Below, one piece after another: positions 24,600-31,672 of a stretch of DNA of 41,045 nt. Every line of letters begins with the position of its first letter. Within the stretch, counting starts at the first letter, position 1. The stretch comes from Acidobacteriota bacterium (GTDB taxonomy: Bacteria; Acidobacteriota; Terriglobia; Terriglobales; Acidobacteriaceae), in assembly GCA_031296115.1 (NCBI GenBank), contig JARLGI010000003.1, forward strand, positions 1-41,045, given 5' to 3'. A program made the translations under genes and the position numbers. Under the pieces are notes generated by a model, which saw only the letters and a program-made list of their open reading frames with translations, was not told the origin of the DNA and did no database searches.

Positions 24600-25753
24600 C
24601 GTGCCACCTCCATGATGGCCTGCAGAATGTCTTCCGGTTTGTGCACGCTGCCTCCAGCGTGAGGAACGTGGCGGACCACCGCTTTGCCGGCGGCGGCGCG
24701 TTCCACTTCGCGCACCATCTGTCCCAGGTTAAGTTCGGGCACCACAAACGCCTTCACCTTGGCAGCGATCTCCGCGATTTGTTTCTCGGGGAACGGCCAC
24801 GCAGTGATGAGGCGGAACTTGCCGACCTTGATGCCTTTGTCACGGGCAAGGTCGATGGCGCGTTGCGCCACCCGCGAAGTAATGCCATAGGAGACGACCG
24901 CGACGTCGGCGCCTTCGATCTGGTCCGCTTCGTACAGGGTGATCTTGTCGACGTTTTGCCGGATCTTGTTACACAGCCGCTTTACCAGCTTGTCTTGCTG
25001 GGCCGGCGTCATGTCGGGATAACCGCGGTTGTCGTGGGTCAGGCCGGTGACATGAACGTTGTAGCCCTCACCGGTGCGCGGCATGTCGGGAACCAGGTCG
25101 TCCTTGGGCTCGAAGGCGAGAAACTCGCCGGGCGGAATGGTTGTATAGCGCCGCGGCGTGACCTCGATCTGCTCGGCAGGAGGAATGACCACCTTCTCGG
25201 TCATGTGTCCCACCACTTCGTCCATCATGACGAACACCGGCACGCGATATTGCTCGGAGTAATTGAACGCCGTTACAGTGAGGTCGAAGCATTCCTGCGG
25301 CGAGTTGGGACAGAGAGCAATGATTTCGTAATCGCCGTGCGATCCCCAGCGAACCTGCATCATGTCGCCTTGCGCCGGCAAAGTGGGCAATCCGGTGGAA
25401 GGGCCGCCGCGCTGTACGTCCACAAAGACGCATGGCGTTTCGGTCATGATGGCCAGGCCGATGTGCTCCATCATCAGCGAGAAGCCCGGGCCGGAAGTCA
25501 CGGTGAAAGCTTTCGCGCCGCCCCAGACTGCGCCCTGAAGGGTGATAGAGGCTGCGAGTTCGTCTTCCATCTGGATGAAAGTGCCACCGACGGTGGGCAC
25601 GCGGGAGGCGAAGCGCTCCACGACTTCGGTCGAGGGGGTGATGGGATAGCCGGAGGAGAAACGCGCTCCAGCCGCCAGTGCGCCTTCGCAGCAGGCGTGG
25701 TCGCCATCGAGAAAATGAGAGCCGGTCAGGACTCCCGCCGGGTCAGCGTGCAT
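24596..25753 (-). CDS. korA: 2-oxoacid:ferredoxin oxidoreductase, alpha subunit
   Basis: 385 residues from the ATG at 25753, which has AAGGAGG six to seven bases upstream; an open frame extends 46 codons further but lacks homology. The sequence has the alpha-subunit signature FSSGYPITPSTEVVERF near residue 33-49, MEDELAASITLQGA and the pyrimidine-binding region TSGPGFSLMMEHIG, then GGPSTGLPT. It pairs with KorB to form the active core. It lies 11 bp after korD. The order D-A-B-C is the one common in Acidobacteriota and other organisms that use 2-oxoglutarate:ferredoxin oxidoreductase in the TCA cycle. Confidence 0.95.
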   Translation of the reverse strand: MHADPAGVLTGSHFLDGDHACCEGALAAGARFSSGYPITPSTEVVERFASRVPTVGGTFIQMEDELAASITLQGAVWGGAKAFTVTSGPGFSLMMEHIGLAIMTETPCVFVDVQRGGPSTGLPTLPAQGDMMQVRWGSHGDYEIIALCPNSPQECFDLTVTAFNYSEQYRVPVFVMMDEVVGHMTEKVVIPPAEQIEVTPRRYTTIPPGEFLAFEPKDDLVPDMPRTGEGYNVHVTGLTHDNRGYPDMTPAQQDKLVKRLCNKIRQNVDKITLYEADQIEGADVAVVSYGITSRVAQRAIDLARDKGIKVGKFRLITAWPFPEKQIAEIAAKVKAFVVPELNLGQMVREVERAAAGKAVVRHVPHAGGSVHKPEDILQAIMEVAR

Positions 25754-25764
25754 CTTGGTCCTCC

Positions 25765-26037
25765 TTAGCGTCGGCTTCGGCCGGCGGCGGTGGCGCGGCA
25801 GCCGCGGCGTTCCTTGGGTGAAGCCGGCTGCTTGTACCCGAAGATGGCTAAATCCGGGCAATACATGCCACATAAATCGCAACCGCTGCACTTCTCCGGA
25901 TGCACCATGTAGGGCGTGTGATATCCCTTTGCATTGAAGGCAGAGGAGAGCGCCAGTACGTGGGTGGGACAGAATTCCACGCAGAAACCGCAGGCTTTAC
26001 AGCGCTCCACCACGATCTCCACCGAACCTTTGGCCAT
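25765..26037 (-). CDS. korD: 2-oxoacid:ferredoxin oxidoreductase, delta (ferredoxin) subunit
   Basis: 90 residues from the ATG at 26037 with AAGGG upstream; the open frame runs further but homology begins at MAKGSVEIVVERCKACGFC. Two classic [4Fe-4S] motifs are present: CKACGFCVEFCP (first) and CSGCDLCGMYCPD (second), so it is an eight-iron electron-transfer subunit of the oxidoreductase. The C-terminal 20 residues are basic (KERRGCRATAAGRSRR) and may be lineage specific. It is the first gene of korDABC and carries a CRP/FNR-type palindrome 161 bp upstream, so the operon promoter is probably in the 26038-26325 spacer. Confidence 0.92.
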   Translation of the reverse strand: MAKGSVEIVVERCKACGFCVEFCPTHVLALSSAFNAKGYHTPYMVHPEKCSGCDLCGMYCPDLAIFGYKQPASPKERRGCRATAAGRSRR

Positions 26038-26197
26038 TGCTGCCCTTTCTTTTCGCGGGCTGAGGAAGGAGGACACCGCTGTTCCGGCTTCTCCCTGGTT
26101 CCTACGCCGTCGCACCTTGGGAATTACGTTGCGGTTGGAATGCTCACTGACCACCGAACGATGGTTCGATTCTGACTCAGCCAATGCCCAAGCCGAA

Positions 26198-26211
26198 GTG
26201 ACATGGGTCAC
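26198..26211. promoter_or_regulatory. GTGA-N6-TCAC palindrome upstream of korDABC
   Basis: GTGACATGGGTCAC, a perfect inverted repeat with the same core as 8703-8716, 161 bp upstream of the korD start and the only strong symmetric element in that spacer. Binding by a CRP/FNR-family protein is inference. Confidence 0.45.
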
Positions 26212-26325
26212 ATCGCCGTGTGAGGTGTGGCACTGGGTAGGAGTTAGCCGTCAGCATGCAGCACTCCGGCAGCACCACTGACCGCTATCCAGTGCATTGT
26301 CATCTCGATGCCGAAGCCGCTCCGC

Positions 26326-26739
26326 TTAACGGCCGATCCACTCCAGTTGGAGCGACTCTTCCGCAGCCGCCATGACCTTCATCTCCGGATCGCCCGTCAC
26401 CAGCGGCGCATCCTGCAAGAGGGCGGTGGCGGCAGCGAAGCCGTCGGCGTAAGAAATGGGATGCCGGGCCTTGAGGGTGGCGGCTAGCATGACCAACTCG
26501 TCATGCGCTGAGATGGTCATCACCCGCGGGTGCAGAGTTTCCAGGACCCGCCGCCCATAGGCCAGGTCGCGGGCCTTCACGGACAGATAAAAGACCTCAC
26601 CAAGATTCACGATACTCATCGAGAGCTTGTGCTCGCGGCGGCCGGCTGCCTCCAGTAACACGCGCATCCGGTCCGCGGCCGGCTGTTGGCCTTTGAGCCA
26701 GACCATGACCGCCCACGCGTCAAGAACCAGGTCCCGCAT
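26326..26739 (-). CDS. vapC: VapC-type PIN-domain toxin
   Basis: 137 residues of the PIN ribonuclease fold. The four acidic metal-binding positions are Asp7 (VLDAWA), Glu48 (NLGEV), Asp99 (SYADGFAAAT) and Asp117 (TGDPEM), so the active site is complete. VapC toxins cut RNA, often tRNA or rRNA, and are held inactive by the partner antitoxin. The start codon follows the antitoxin stop codon directly with no gap, so the pair is one transcript with coupled translation. No target can be inferred. Classed as VapC by domain and operon form. Confidence 0.9.
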   Translation of the reverse strand: MRDLVLDAWAVMVWLKGQQPAADRMRVLLEAAGRREHKLSMSIVNLGEVFYLSVKARDLAYGRRVLETLHPRVMTISAHDELVMLAATLKARHPISYADGFAAATALLQDAPLVTGDPEMKVMAAAEESLQLEWIGR

Positions 26740-27003
26740 CTACGACCACCGCCTGTCTTTGGCGAGTTCGGTTTTGCGCTCCTCACGCATCAGCTTCTCT
26801 ACGTCGAGGCGCGCGAGGGAGCCCTGCAGCGCATCCAAAGGCAGCGCGACTGCGGGCTGGGGACGGGAAGCCCACACCTCGAGGGCCTGGTGGACCGCTT
26901 CCTGGAGCGTCACGCCACGACTCGCGGCCAGGCTCTTGATGCGGCGCATTTCCTCTTCAGGCAGTCTGACCGAAAGTACTGCGATTTGCTTGCTTGCTGT
27001 CAT
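26740..27003 (-). CDS. vapB: VapB-type ribbon-helix-helix antitoxin
   Basis: 87 residues from the ATG at 27003. The N-terminus (IAVLSVRLPEEEMRRIKSLAASRGVTLQEAVHQAL) has the beta-strand/helix/helix pattern of ribbon-helix-helix DNA-binding proteins; the remaining 40 residues, ending LMREERKTELAKDRRWS, are the likely toxin-binding tail. Antitoxins of this kind repress their own operon. The start is unusual: no ribosome site precedes it, and an extended -10 (TGC-TATAAT) ends only six bases before the ATG, so the mRNA is probably leaderless. Longer in-frame starts exist up to 27126 but would run through the promoter. Confidence 0.85.
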   Translation of the reverse strand: MTASKQIAVLSVRLPEEEMRRIKSLAASRGVTLQEAVHQALEVWASRPQPAVALPLDALQGSLARLDVEKLMREERKTELAKDRRWS

Positions 27004-27009
27004 GTCTGC

Positions 27010-27018
27010 ATTATAGCA
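27010..27018 (-). promoter_or_regulatory. Extended -10 promoter of vapBC
   Basis: On the minus strand TGC-TATAAT is a perfect extended -10 element. It ends six bases before the vapB ATG, placing the transcription start at or next to the A of the start codon. No convincing -35 is seen at 17 bp spacing, which suits an extended -10 promoter. Confidence 0.65.
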
Positions 27019-27083
27019 CGAGGGAGCCTTCACCCCGGGCTCGGGTGCTCGCAAAGTCTCCCCGGCGGTTGTGGCCGTATGTC

Positions 27084-27108
27084 TCACGGCTATGTGACCG
27101 CTCTCACA
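27084..27108. promoter_or_regulatory. Composite CRP/FNR-type site, TCAC-N6-GTGA-N6-TCAC
   Basis: The right part (27093-27108) is TGTGA-N6-TCACA, the textbook CRP-type palindrome. A third half-site, TCAC at 27084-27087, lies at the same six-base spacing on the left. The cluster sits about 84 bp upstream of the gene at 27192 and about 90 bp upstream of divergent vapB, and could control either. That a protein binds it is inference. Confidence 0.55.
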
Positions 27109-27191
27109 GCGTTGGGCCAGCCCCATGGTGCACGCTGTTGGCAGGAGAAAAGTGTCCCCACTTCATGGGTTTAATGACGCTTTGACGCACT

Positions 27192-28535
27192 ATGAAAAAA
27201 GTGCTCATCCTGGGAGCCGCCGGACGCGACTTTCACAACTTCAACGTAGTTTTCCGGAACAACCCCGAATTTCACGTCGTAGCCTTCACCGCAACCCAAA
27301 TTCCTGACATCGATGGCCGCCGTTATCCCGCCGAATTGGCGGGTGATTTGTATCCCGAGGGAATCCCCATCCTCGAAGAAAACAGGATGGAGGAGATCAT
27401 CCGCGACGAGGGCGTGGATGTCGCGGTATTTTCCTACAGCGATGTCGCCTACGCGACGTTGATGCACCTGGCCTCGCGGGCGATCGCCGCCAATGCCGAT
27501 TTCTGGCTGCTCGGCGCGGAGCGGACACAGCTGGTGTCCAAGGTTCCGGTCATTTCTGTCTGCGCGGTCCGCACCGGCTGCGGCAAAAGCCCGGTGTCGC
27601 GCCGCATTGCCAGTGGCCTGCACAAGCTGGGCTGGAATCCTGTGGTGATCCGGCACCCCATGCCGTATGGCGATCTGGCGGCGCAGCGCGCGCAACGCTT
27701 CGCTTCGCTCGCTGATCTCGACCGCCACCAGTGCACAATCGAAGAGCGCGAGGAGTACGAGCCCCACATCGTCGAAGGCACCACCGTTTATGCCGGAGTC
27801 GATTATGGGGACATCCTGCGCCAGGCCGAAAAGGAAGGCGATGTCATCCTGTGGGACGGTGGCAACAACGACACCCCGTTCTATCGTCCCGATCTCGACA
27901 TCGTAGTGCTGGATCCGCATCGGCCGGGACACGAGCTGGGCTACTATCCCGGCGAAGTGAACTTCCGCTCCGCGCATGTGCTCATCATCAACAAGGTGGA
28001 CACGGCGGACCCGGACGGGATCAAGACCGTCCGGCAGAATATCGCGCTGCACAATCCCAAGGCAAAGGTCATCGAGACCGCATGCACCGTGACCATCGCC
28101 GATCCGGACGCGCTGCGCGGCAAGCACGTGCTGGTAGTCGAAGACGGTCCTACGCTCACGCATGGCGAGATGCCCTATGGCGCGGGCGTGGTTGCCGCCA
28201 ATCAGTTCGGCGCGGCGTCGCTGGTGGATCCTCGCCCCTACGCGGTCGGTTCCATCCAGAAGACGTTCGAGAAGTTTCCCCACCTGTGGCGGGTCCTGCC
28301 TGCCATGGGATACAGCGACCGGCAACGCCATGAACTGGAAGAGACCATCAAGCGGGTGCCCTGCGACCTGGTGGTGGTGGCAACCCCCATCGATCTGGCG
28401 CTCGCCATCAAGCTGGACAAGCCCAGCGTGCGCGTCCGCTATGAAGTGCACGAGATGGGCAAGCCTGCCATTACCCCGATGCTGGAGGAGTTCACGCAAG
28501 CCCACAAGCCGGCACTGGCCGGGGCGGGGAGGTGA
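27192..28535 (+). CDS. Cyclic 2,3-diphosphoglycerate synthetase-like P-loop protein
   Basis: 447 residues. The N-terminal 110 residues form a Rossmann-like domain opening with VLILGAAGRDFHNFN. A P-loop domain follows, with a TGCGKS phosphate-binding loop at 128-133, WDGGNNDTPF at 221-230 and NKVD at 267-270, the last being a GTP/ATP base-specificity motif. This matches the family named after cyclic 2,3-diphosphoglycerate synthetase of Methanothermus fervidus. In bacteria the true reaction is unproven, and location in front of ornithine carbamoyltransferase, carbamate kinase and an ATCase-like gene suggests a role in carbamoyl or ornithine metabolism. Its stop codon overlaps the region of the argF ribosome site (GGGGAGG). 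The start has no clear ribosome site. Confidence 0.82.
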   Translation: MKKVLILGAAGRDFHNFNVVFRNNPEFHVVAFTATQIPDIDGRRYPAELAGDLYPEGIPILEENRMEEIIRDEGVDVAVFSYSDVAYATLMHLASRAIAANADFWLLGAERTQLVSKVPVISVCAVRTGCGKSPVSRRIASGLHKLGWNPVVIRHPMPYGDLAAQRAQRFASLADLDRHQCTIEEREEYEPHIVEGTTVYAGVDYGDILRQAEKEGDVILWDGGNNDTPFYRPDLDIVVLDPHRPGHELGYYPGEVNFRSAHVLIINKVDTADPDGIKTVRQNIALHNPKAKVIETACTVTIADPDALRGKHVLVVEDGPTLTHGEMPYGAGVVAANQFGAASLVDPRPYAVGSIQKTFEKFPHLWRVLPAMGYSDRQRHELEETIKRVPCDLVVVATPIDLALAIKLDKPSVRVRYEVHEMGKPAITPMLEEFTQAHKPALAGAGR

Positions 28536-28537
28536 GC

Positions 28538-29512
28538 ATGAAGTCGAAGGACTTCATTTCCATCCGTGATTTCGCACCCCAGGAGATCTGGCATTTCCTG
28601 GATGTGGCCTGCCAGATCAAGGCGCACCCTCAGGCCTACAGCAGTGCGCTGAAAGGCAAGACGCTGGCCATGATCTTCGAAAAGCCGTCGTTGCGCACCC
28701 GGGTGAGCTTTGACGTCGGCATTGAGGAGCTAGGCGGGCATCCGCTGTACCTGTCGCCAGCCGAGATCAGCCTGGGTAAGCGGGAGTCGGTCTACGATGT
28801 CGCCAAGAACCTGGAGCGCATGGTGCAAGGAATCATGATTCGTACCTTCGCTCACGACATCGCAGAGCAGATGGCAAAACACGCGAGTGTTCCAGTCATC
28901 AACGGACTTACCGACTACAGTCATCCCTGCCAGGCATTGGCGGACTACCTGACCATGCTGGAGGTGAAGGGACGGCTGGGTGGTCTGAAAGTGGCTTACA
29001 TCGGCGACGGCAACAACGTCGCCCACTCGCTGATGTTTGCCGGCGCGCAGTTGGGCGTCGAAGTCTGGATCGCAACTCCACCCGGATATGAGCCTGACGG
29101 GGCAGCCGTCGCCTGGGCGGCGGAGCGCTGTGTGGCCACTCATGCAAGCTGCACCATCACCAACGATCCCGTGGTGGCGGCCGACCGGGCGGATGTGATT
29201 TACACCGACGTATGGACGAGCATGGGGCAGGAAGCCGAGGCGAGGACGCGGCGCGAGGTCTTCCAGCCGTATCAGGTGAACGCCGGCCTTTTCGCCTGTG
29301 CTCAGCCCGACGCGATGTTCATGCATTGTCTCCCGGCGCACCGTGGCGATGAGGTCACCGACGACGTGATCGATTCGTCGCGTTCTTTCGTTTTCCAACA
29401 GGCAGAGAACCGGTTGCACGTGCAGAAGGCGATTATGCGCGAACTGATGGGGGACGGCGCGATTCCGGAGCGCGAGAAAGTCCCCGACTCGGTGTTGGAA
29501 CTGGTGAAGTAG
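28538..29512 (+). CDS. argF: Ornithine carbamoyltransferase
   Basis: 324 residues. It transfers a carbamoyl group between carbamoyl phosphate and ornithine/citrulline. The carbamoyl-phosphate site reads FEKPSLRTRVSF (S-x-R-T-R with Leu for Thr, a variant seen in some OTCs) and HPCQALAD. The ornithine side has DVWTSMGQE (the SMG loop) and MHCLPAHRGDEVTDD with the catalytic Cys, so ornithine specificity is well supported. The ATG at 28538, five bases after GGAGG, is preferred over a GTG at 28532 that overlaps the preceding stop. Placed with carbamate kinase and ornithine aminotransferase, it may work in the catabolic direction (citrulline phosphorolysis), though an arginine biosynthesis role cannot be excluded. 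Confidence 0.93.
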   Translation: MKSKDFISIRDFAPQEIWHFLDVACQIKAHPQAYSSALKGKTLAMIFEKPSLRTRVSFDVGIEELGGHPLYLSPAEISLGKRESVYDVAKNLERMVQGIMIRTFAHDIAEQMAKHASVPVINGLTDYSHPCQALADYLTMLEVKGRLGGLKVAYIGDGNNVAHSLMFAGAQLGVEVWIATPPGYEPDGAAVAWAAERCVATHASCTITNDPVVAADRADVIYTDVWTSMGQEAEARTRREVFQPYQVNAGLFACAQPDAMFMHCLPAHRGDEVTDDVIDSSRSFVFQQAENRLHVQKAIMRELMGDGAIPEREKVPDSVLELVK

Positions 29513-29669
29513 GACACACGCCTGTGCTTGGCAGATGGAGGACGGTGCTTCCTGTTCCTTTCTCACCGCCTCCCTTTGCCAGGCTCGTGTTTCATCGCTT
29601 TTCGCTCTTCGCCTTCCGAAGGAGGCTGAACCGACGGTTGCGAATAGCGAATAGCTGAGAGCGAACTTT

Positions 29670-30665
29670 ATGGCAAAGACCGCGCTAGTAGCGGTGGGGG
29701 GCAACTCCCTGATTCGTGCCGGAGAGAAAGGCACGATTGCCGAGCAGTTGGCGAACACACGACGCACGGCGGAAGCCCTCGTCGGGCTTGTCCGCTTGGG
29801 CTATCACTTGGTCATCACCCACGGCAATGGCCCGCAGGTGGGCGCGCAATTGCTGCGTTCGGAACGTGCTTCCGACCTGGTCTATCCGCAGACGCTGGAT
29901 GTGTGCGGTGCGGCGAGCCAGGGTGAGATCGGATATTTGCTGGCGCAATCGCTGGAGAATGAGCTGGCCGCCGCCGGACTGCACACCTCGGTCGTCAGTT
30001 TGATCACGCAGACCATGGTCTCGGCCGACGATGCCTCCATGCAGCACCCCTCGAAACCAATCGGCCCGTTCTATTCGCGGGCCGATGCTGAAGAAAAGAA
30101 GCGGGTGCTGGGATGGCAGATTGTGGAAGATGCAGCCCGGGGTTATCGTCGCGTGGTGCCCTCGCCGGAACCGATTGGAATACTGGAACTGGATGTAATT
30201 CGCTCCCTGGTGAACCGCGGGGTGCTGGTGGTTTCCACCGGCGGCGGCGGCATTCCAGTGATCAGCGTGAACGGCCGGCTGCAGGGCGTGGAAGCGGTGA
30301 TCGACAAAGACCGCGCGTCTGCGCTGCTGGCGGCCGAACTCGGAGTGGACCTGTACGCCATCTCCACCGACACGGACTACATTTACTTGAACTACCGGAA
30401 GCCGGGCCAAACACCACTTACCCGCGTCACCGCTTCGCAACTGGAAGAACATTACCGGGCCGGTCATTTCCCGCCGGGAAACATGGGGCCGAAGGTGGAA
30501 TCGGTGTTGCACTTCCTGCGTGGCGGTGGCAGGGAAGCGGTGGTCACCTCTTACGAACATCTGTGCGAAGCCGTGCTGGGGCTGGCGGGGACGCACGTCG
30601 TCGCCGATGCCGACGCCGGCGACAGAGCGGGATTGCAGGAAATTGAGGAGCCGGTAAGCCGGTAA
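29670..30665 (+). CDS. arcC: Carbamate kinase
   Basis: 331 residues of the amino-acid kinase fold. It begins ALVAVGGNSLIRAGEKG and has ITHGNGPQVG, STGGGGIPV and the VEAVIDKDRASALLA block, all typical of carbamate kinases. The enzyme makes ATP, ammonia and CO2 from carbamoyl phosphate and ADP, the energy-gaining step of arginine and ureide fermentation. A 157-bp gap with no terminator separates it from argF; the ATG at 29670 has only a weak ribosome site. It is four bases ahead of the ATCase-like gene, so the two are surely co-transcribed. Its presence is the strongest sign that the cluster is catabolic. Confidence 0.94.
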   Translation: MAKTALVAVGGNSLIRAGEKGTIAEQLANTRRTAEALVGLVRLGYHLVITHGNGPQVGAQLLRSERASDLVYPQTLDVCGAASQGEIGYLLAQSLENELAAAGLHTSVVSLITQTMVSADDASMQHPSKPIGPFYSRADAEEKKRVLGWQIVEDAARGYRRVVPSPEPIGILELDVIRSLVNRGVLVVSTGGGGIPVISVNGRLQGVEAVIDKDRASALLAAELGVDLYAISTDTDYIYLNYRKPGQTPLTRVTASQLEEHYRAGHFPPGNMGPKVESVLHFLRGGGREAVVTSYEHLCEAVLGLAGTHVVADADAGDRAGLQEIEEPVSR

Positions 30666-30669
30666 AACG

Positions 30670-31638
30670 ATGCCAATCACTGAGCACGCAGCTAGACTGC
30701 TGGAGAAGAAGCCAGGACGCTTCCGCATGAACCTGAAGCACGTTGTCGAGTCGCAGCAGTTCACGGTTCCCTTGCTGATGGAACTGTTCGACCGCACCCG
30801 ACTGATGGAACGGATTGTCGCGCGCGGCGGGACTCTGGATTACCAGAACCGCATCCTCGCCAGTCTCTTTTATCAGCCCTCCACCCGCACGCGCTTCTCG
30901 TTCGAGGCCGCCATGCACCGGCTGGGAGGGCGCGTTCTGTCCACCGAACATGCCCGGGCCTTCTCGTCAGAAATTGAAGGCGAACAGGTCGAAGATTCCA
31001 TCCGCATCATCGGCACCTACTGCGATGTGATCGTCATCCGCCATCATGAGACTGGCGGCGCAGCGCGCGCGGCCAGGGTTTCGCCGGTTCCCATCATCAA
31101 CGCCGGCGATGGCGATGGCGGACAGCATCCCACGCAGGCATTACTTGACCTGTACACCATTTATCGCGAGCGCCCGCTGGACGGGCTGAGCGTTGCGTTC
31201 ATTGGGGAGTTGGAAAGCGGACGCACCGTGCGTTCGCTGGCCTACCTGCTGGCGAAGTTCGAGCGGGTAAAGGTGTTCTTCGTCGCGCCTCCCGAGCTGC
31301 AGATGAAGAACGACATCCTGCAATACCTGGAACGGCACAATGTGCGCTATGAGTTGGAGTCGGACATCGACCGGGTTGTCGGACTGGTGGATGTGGTGTA
31401 CCAGACGCGCATTCGCCCCGATCGGTTGCCGCGAGTGCCGAGCATGTCGCGCTACGCCATCAATTCCAGCGTGCTGCAGCGCATGAAGCCGGATGCCATG
31501 ATTCTGCATCCGCTCCCGCGCACGGTGGAGCTGGATAAAACCGTGGATGACGATCCCCGCGCGCTGTATTTCCGACAGGCGGCGAATGGGCTGTACGTGC
31601 GAATGGCGCTTTTGACCATGCTTTTGGACAAGGAATAG
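30670..31638 (+). CDS. Aspartate carbamoyltransferase-like protein with altered substrate site
   Basis: 322 residues of the ATCase catalytic-chain family: STRTR at 71-75, RHHETGGA at 124-131, GDGDGGQHPTQALLDLYT at 146-163, GRT at 184-186, HPLPR at 280-284. Gapless comparison with E. coli PyrB in the 80s loop puts Glu103 at Lys84 (essential and conserved in true ATCases) and Ile102 at Lys83. Arg249 stands at Gln231, which holds the aspartate amino group, while Ser80, Arg105, His134, Arg167 and Arg229 equivalents are kept. Carbamoyl phosphate binding should remain; aspartate use is doubtful. It lies four bases after carbamate kinase. A second possible start is the ATG at 30727, where clear homology begins. 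It is likely a carbamoyltransferase of unknown second substrate. Confidence 0.85.
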   Translation: MPITEHAARLLEKKPGRFRMNLKHVVESQQFTVPLLMELFDRTRLMERIVARGGTLDYQNRILASLFYQPSTRTRFSFEAAMHRLGGRVLSTEHARAFSSEIEGEQVEDSIRIIGTYCDVIVIRHHETGGAARAARVSPVPIINAGDGDGGQHPTQALLDLYTIYRERPLDGLSVAFIGELESGRTVRSLAYLLAKFERVKVFFVAPPELQMKNDILQYLERHNVRYELESDIDRVVGLVDVVYQTRIRPDRLPRVPSMSRYAINSSVLQRMKPDAMILHPLPRTVELDKTVDDDPRALYFRQAANGLYVRMALLTMLLDKE

Positions 31639-31672
31639 TTTCATACTCTATGAACTGAGGATGTGAGGAATT

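Noticed and set aside
24641..25768. Long open frame on the plus strand opposite korA
   Set aside because: It mirrors the GC-rich third-position pattern of korA, has no domain or ribosome site, and korA has full homology. The same applies to long antisense frames opposite ispB/yajQ, the Asp-box lipoprotein, thiolase, the CPGS-like gene, argF, arcC, rocD and modC.
30670..31638. Ordinary pyrimidine pyrB
   Set aside because: No pyrC, pyrR or pyrI is adjacent, and the Lys84 and Gln231 equivalents are Glu and Arg. A biosynthetic role cannot be excluded without an assay.
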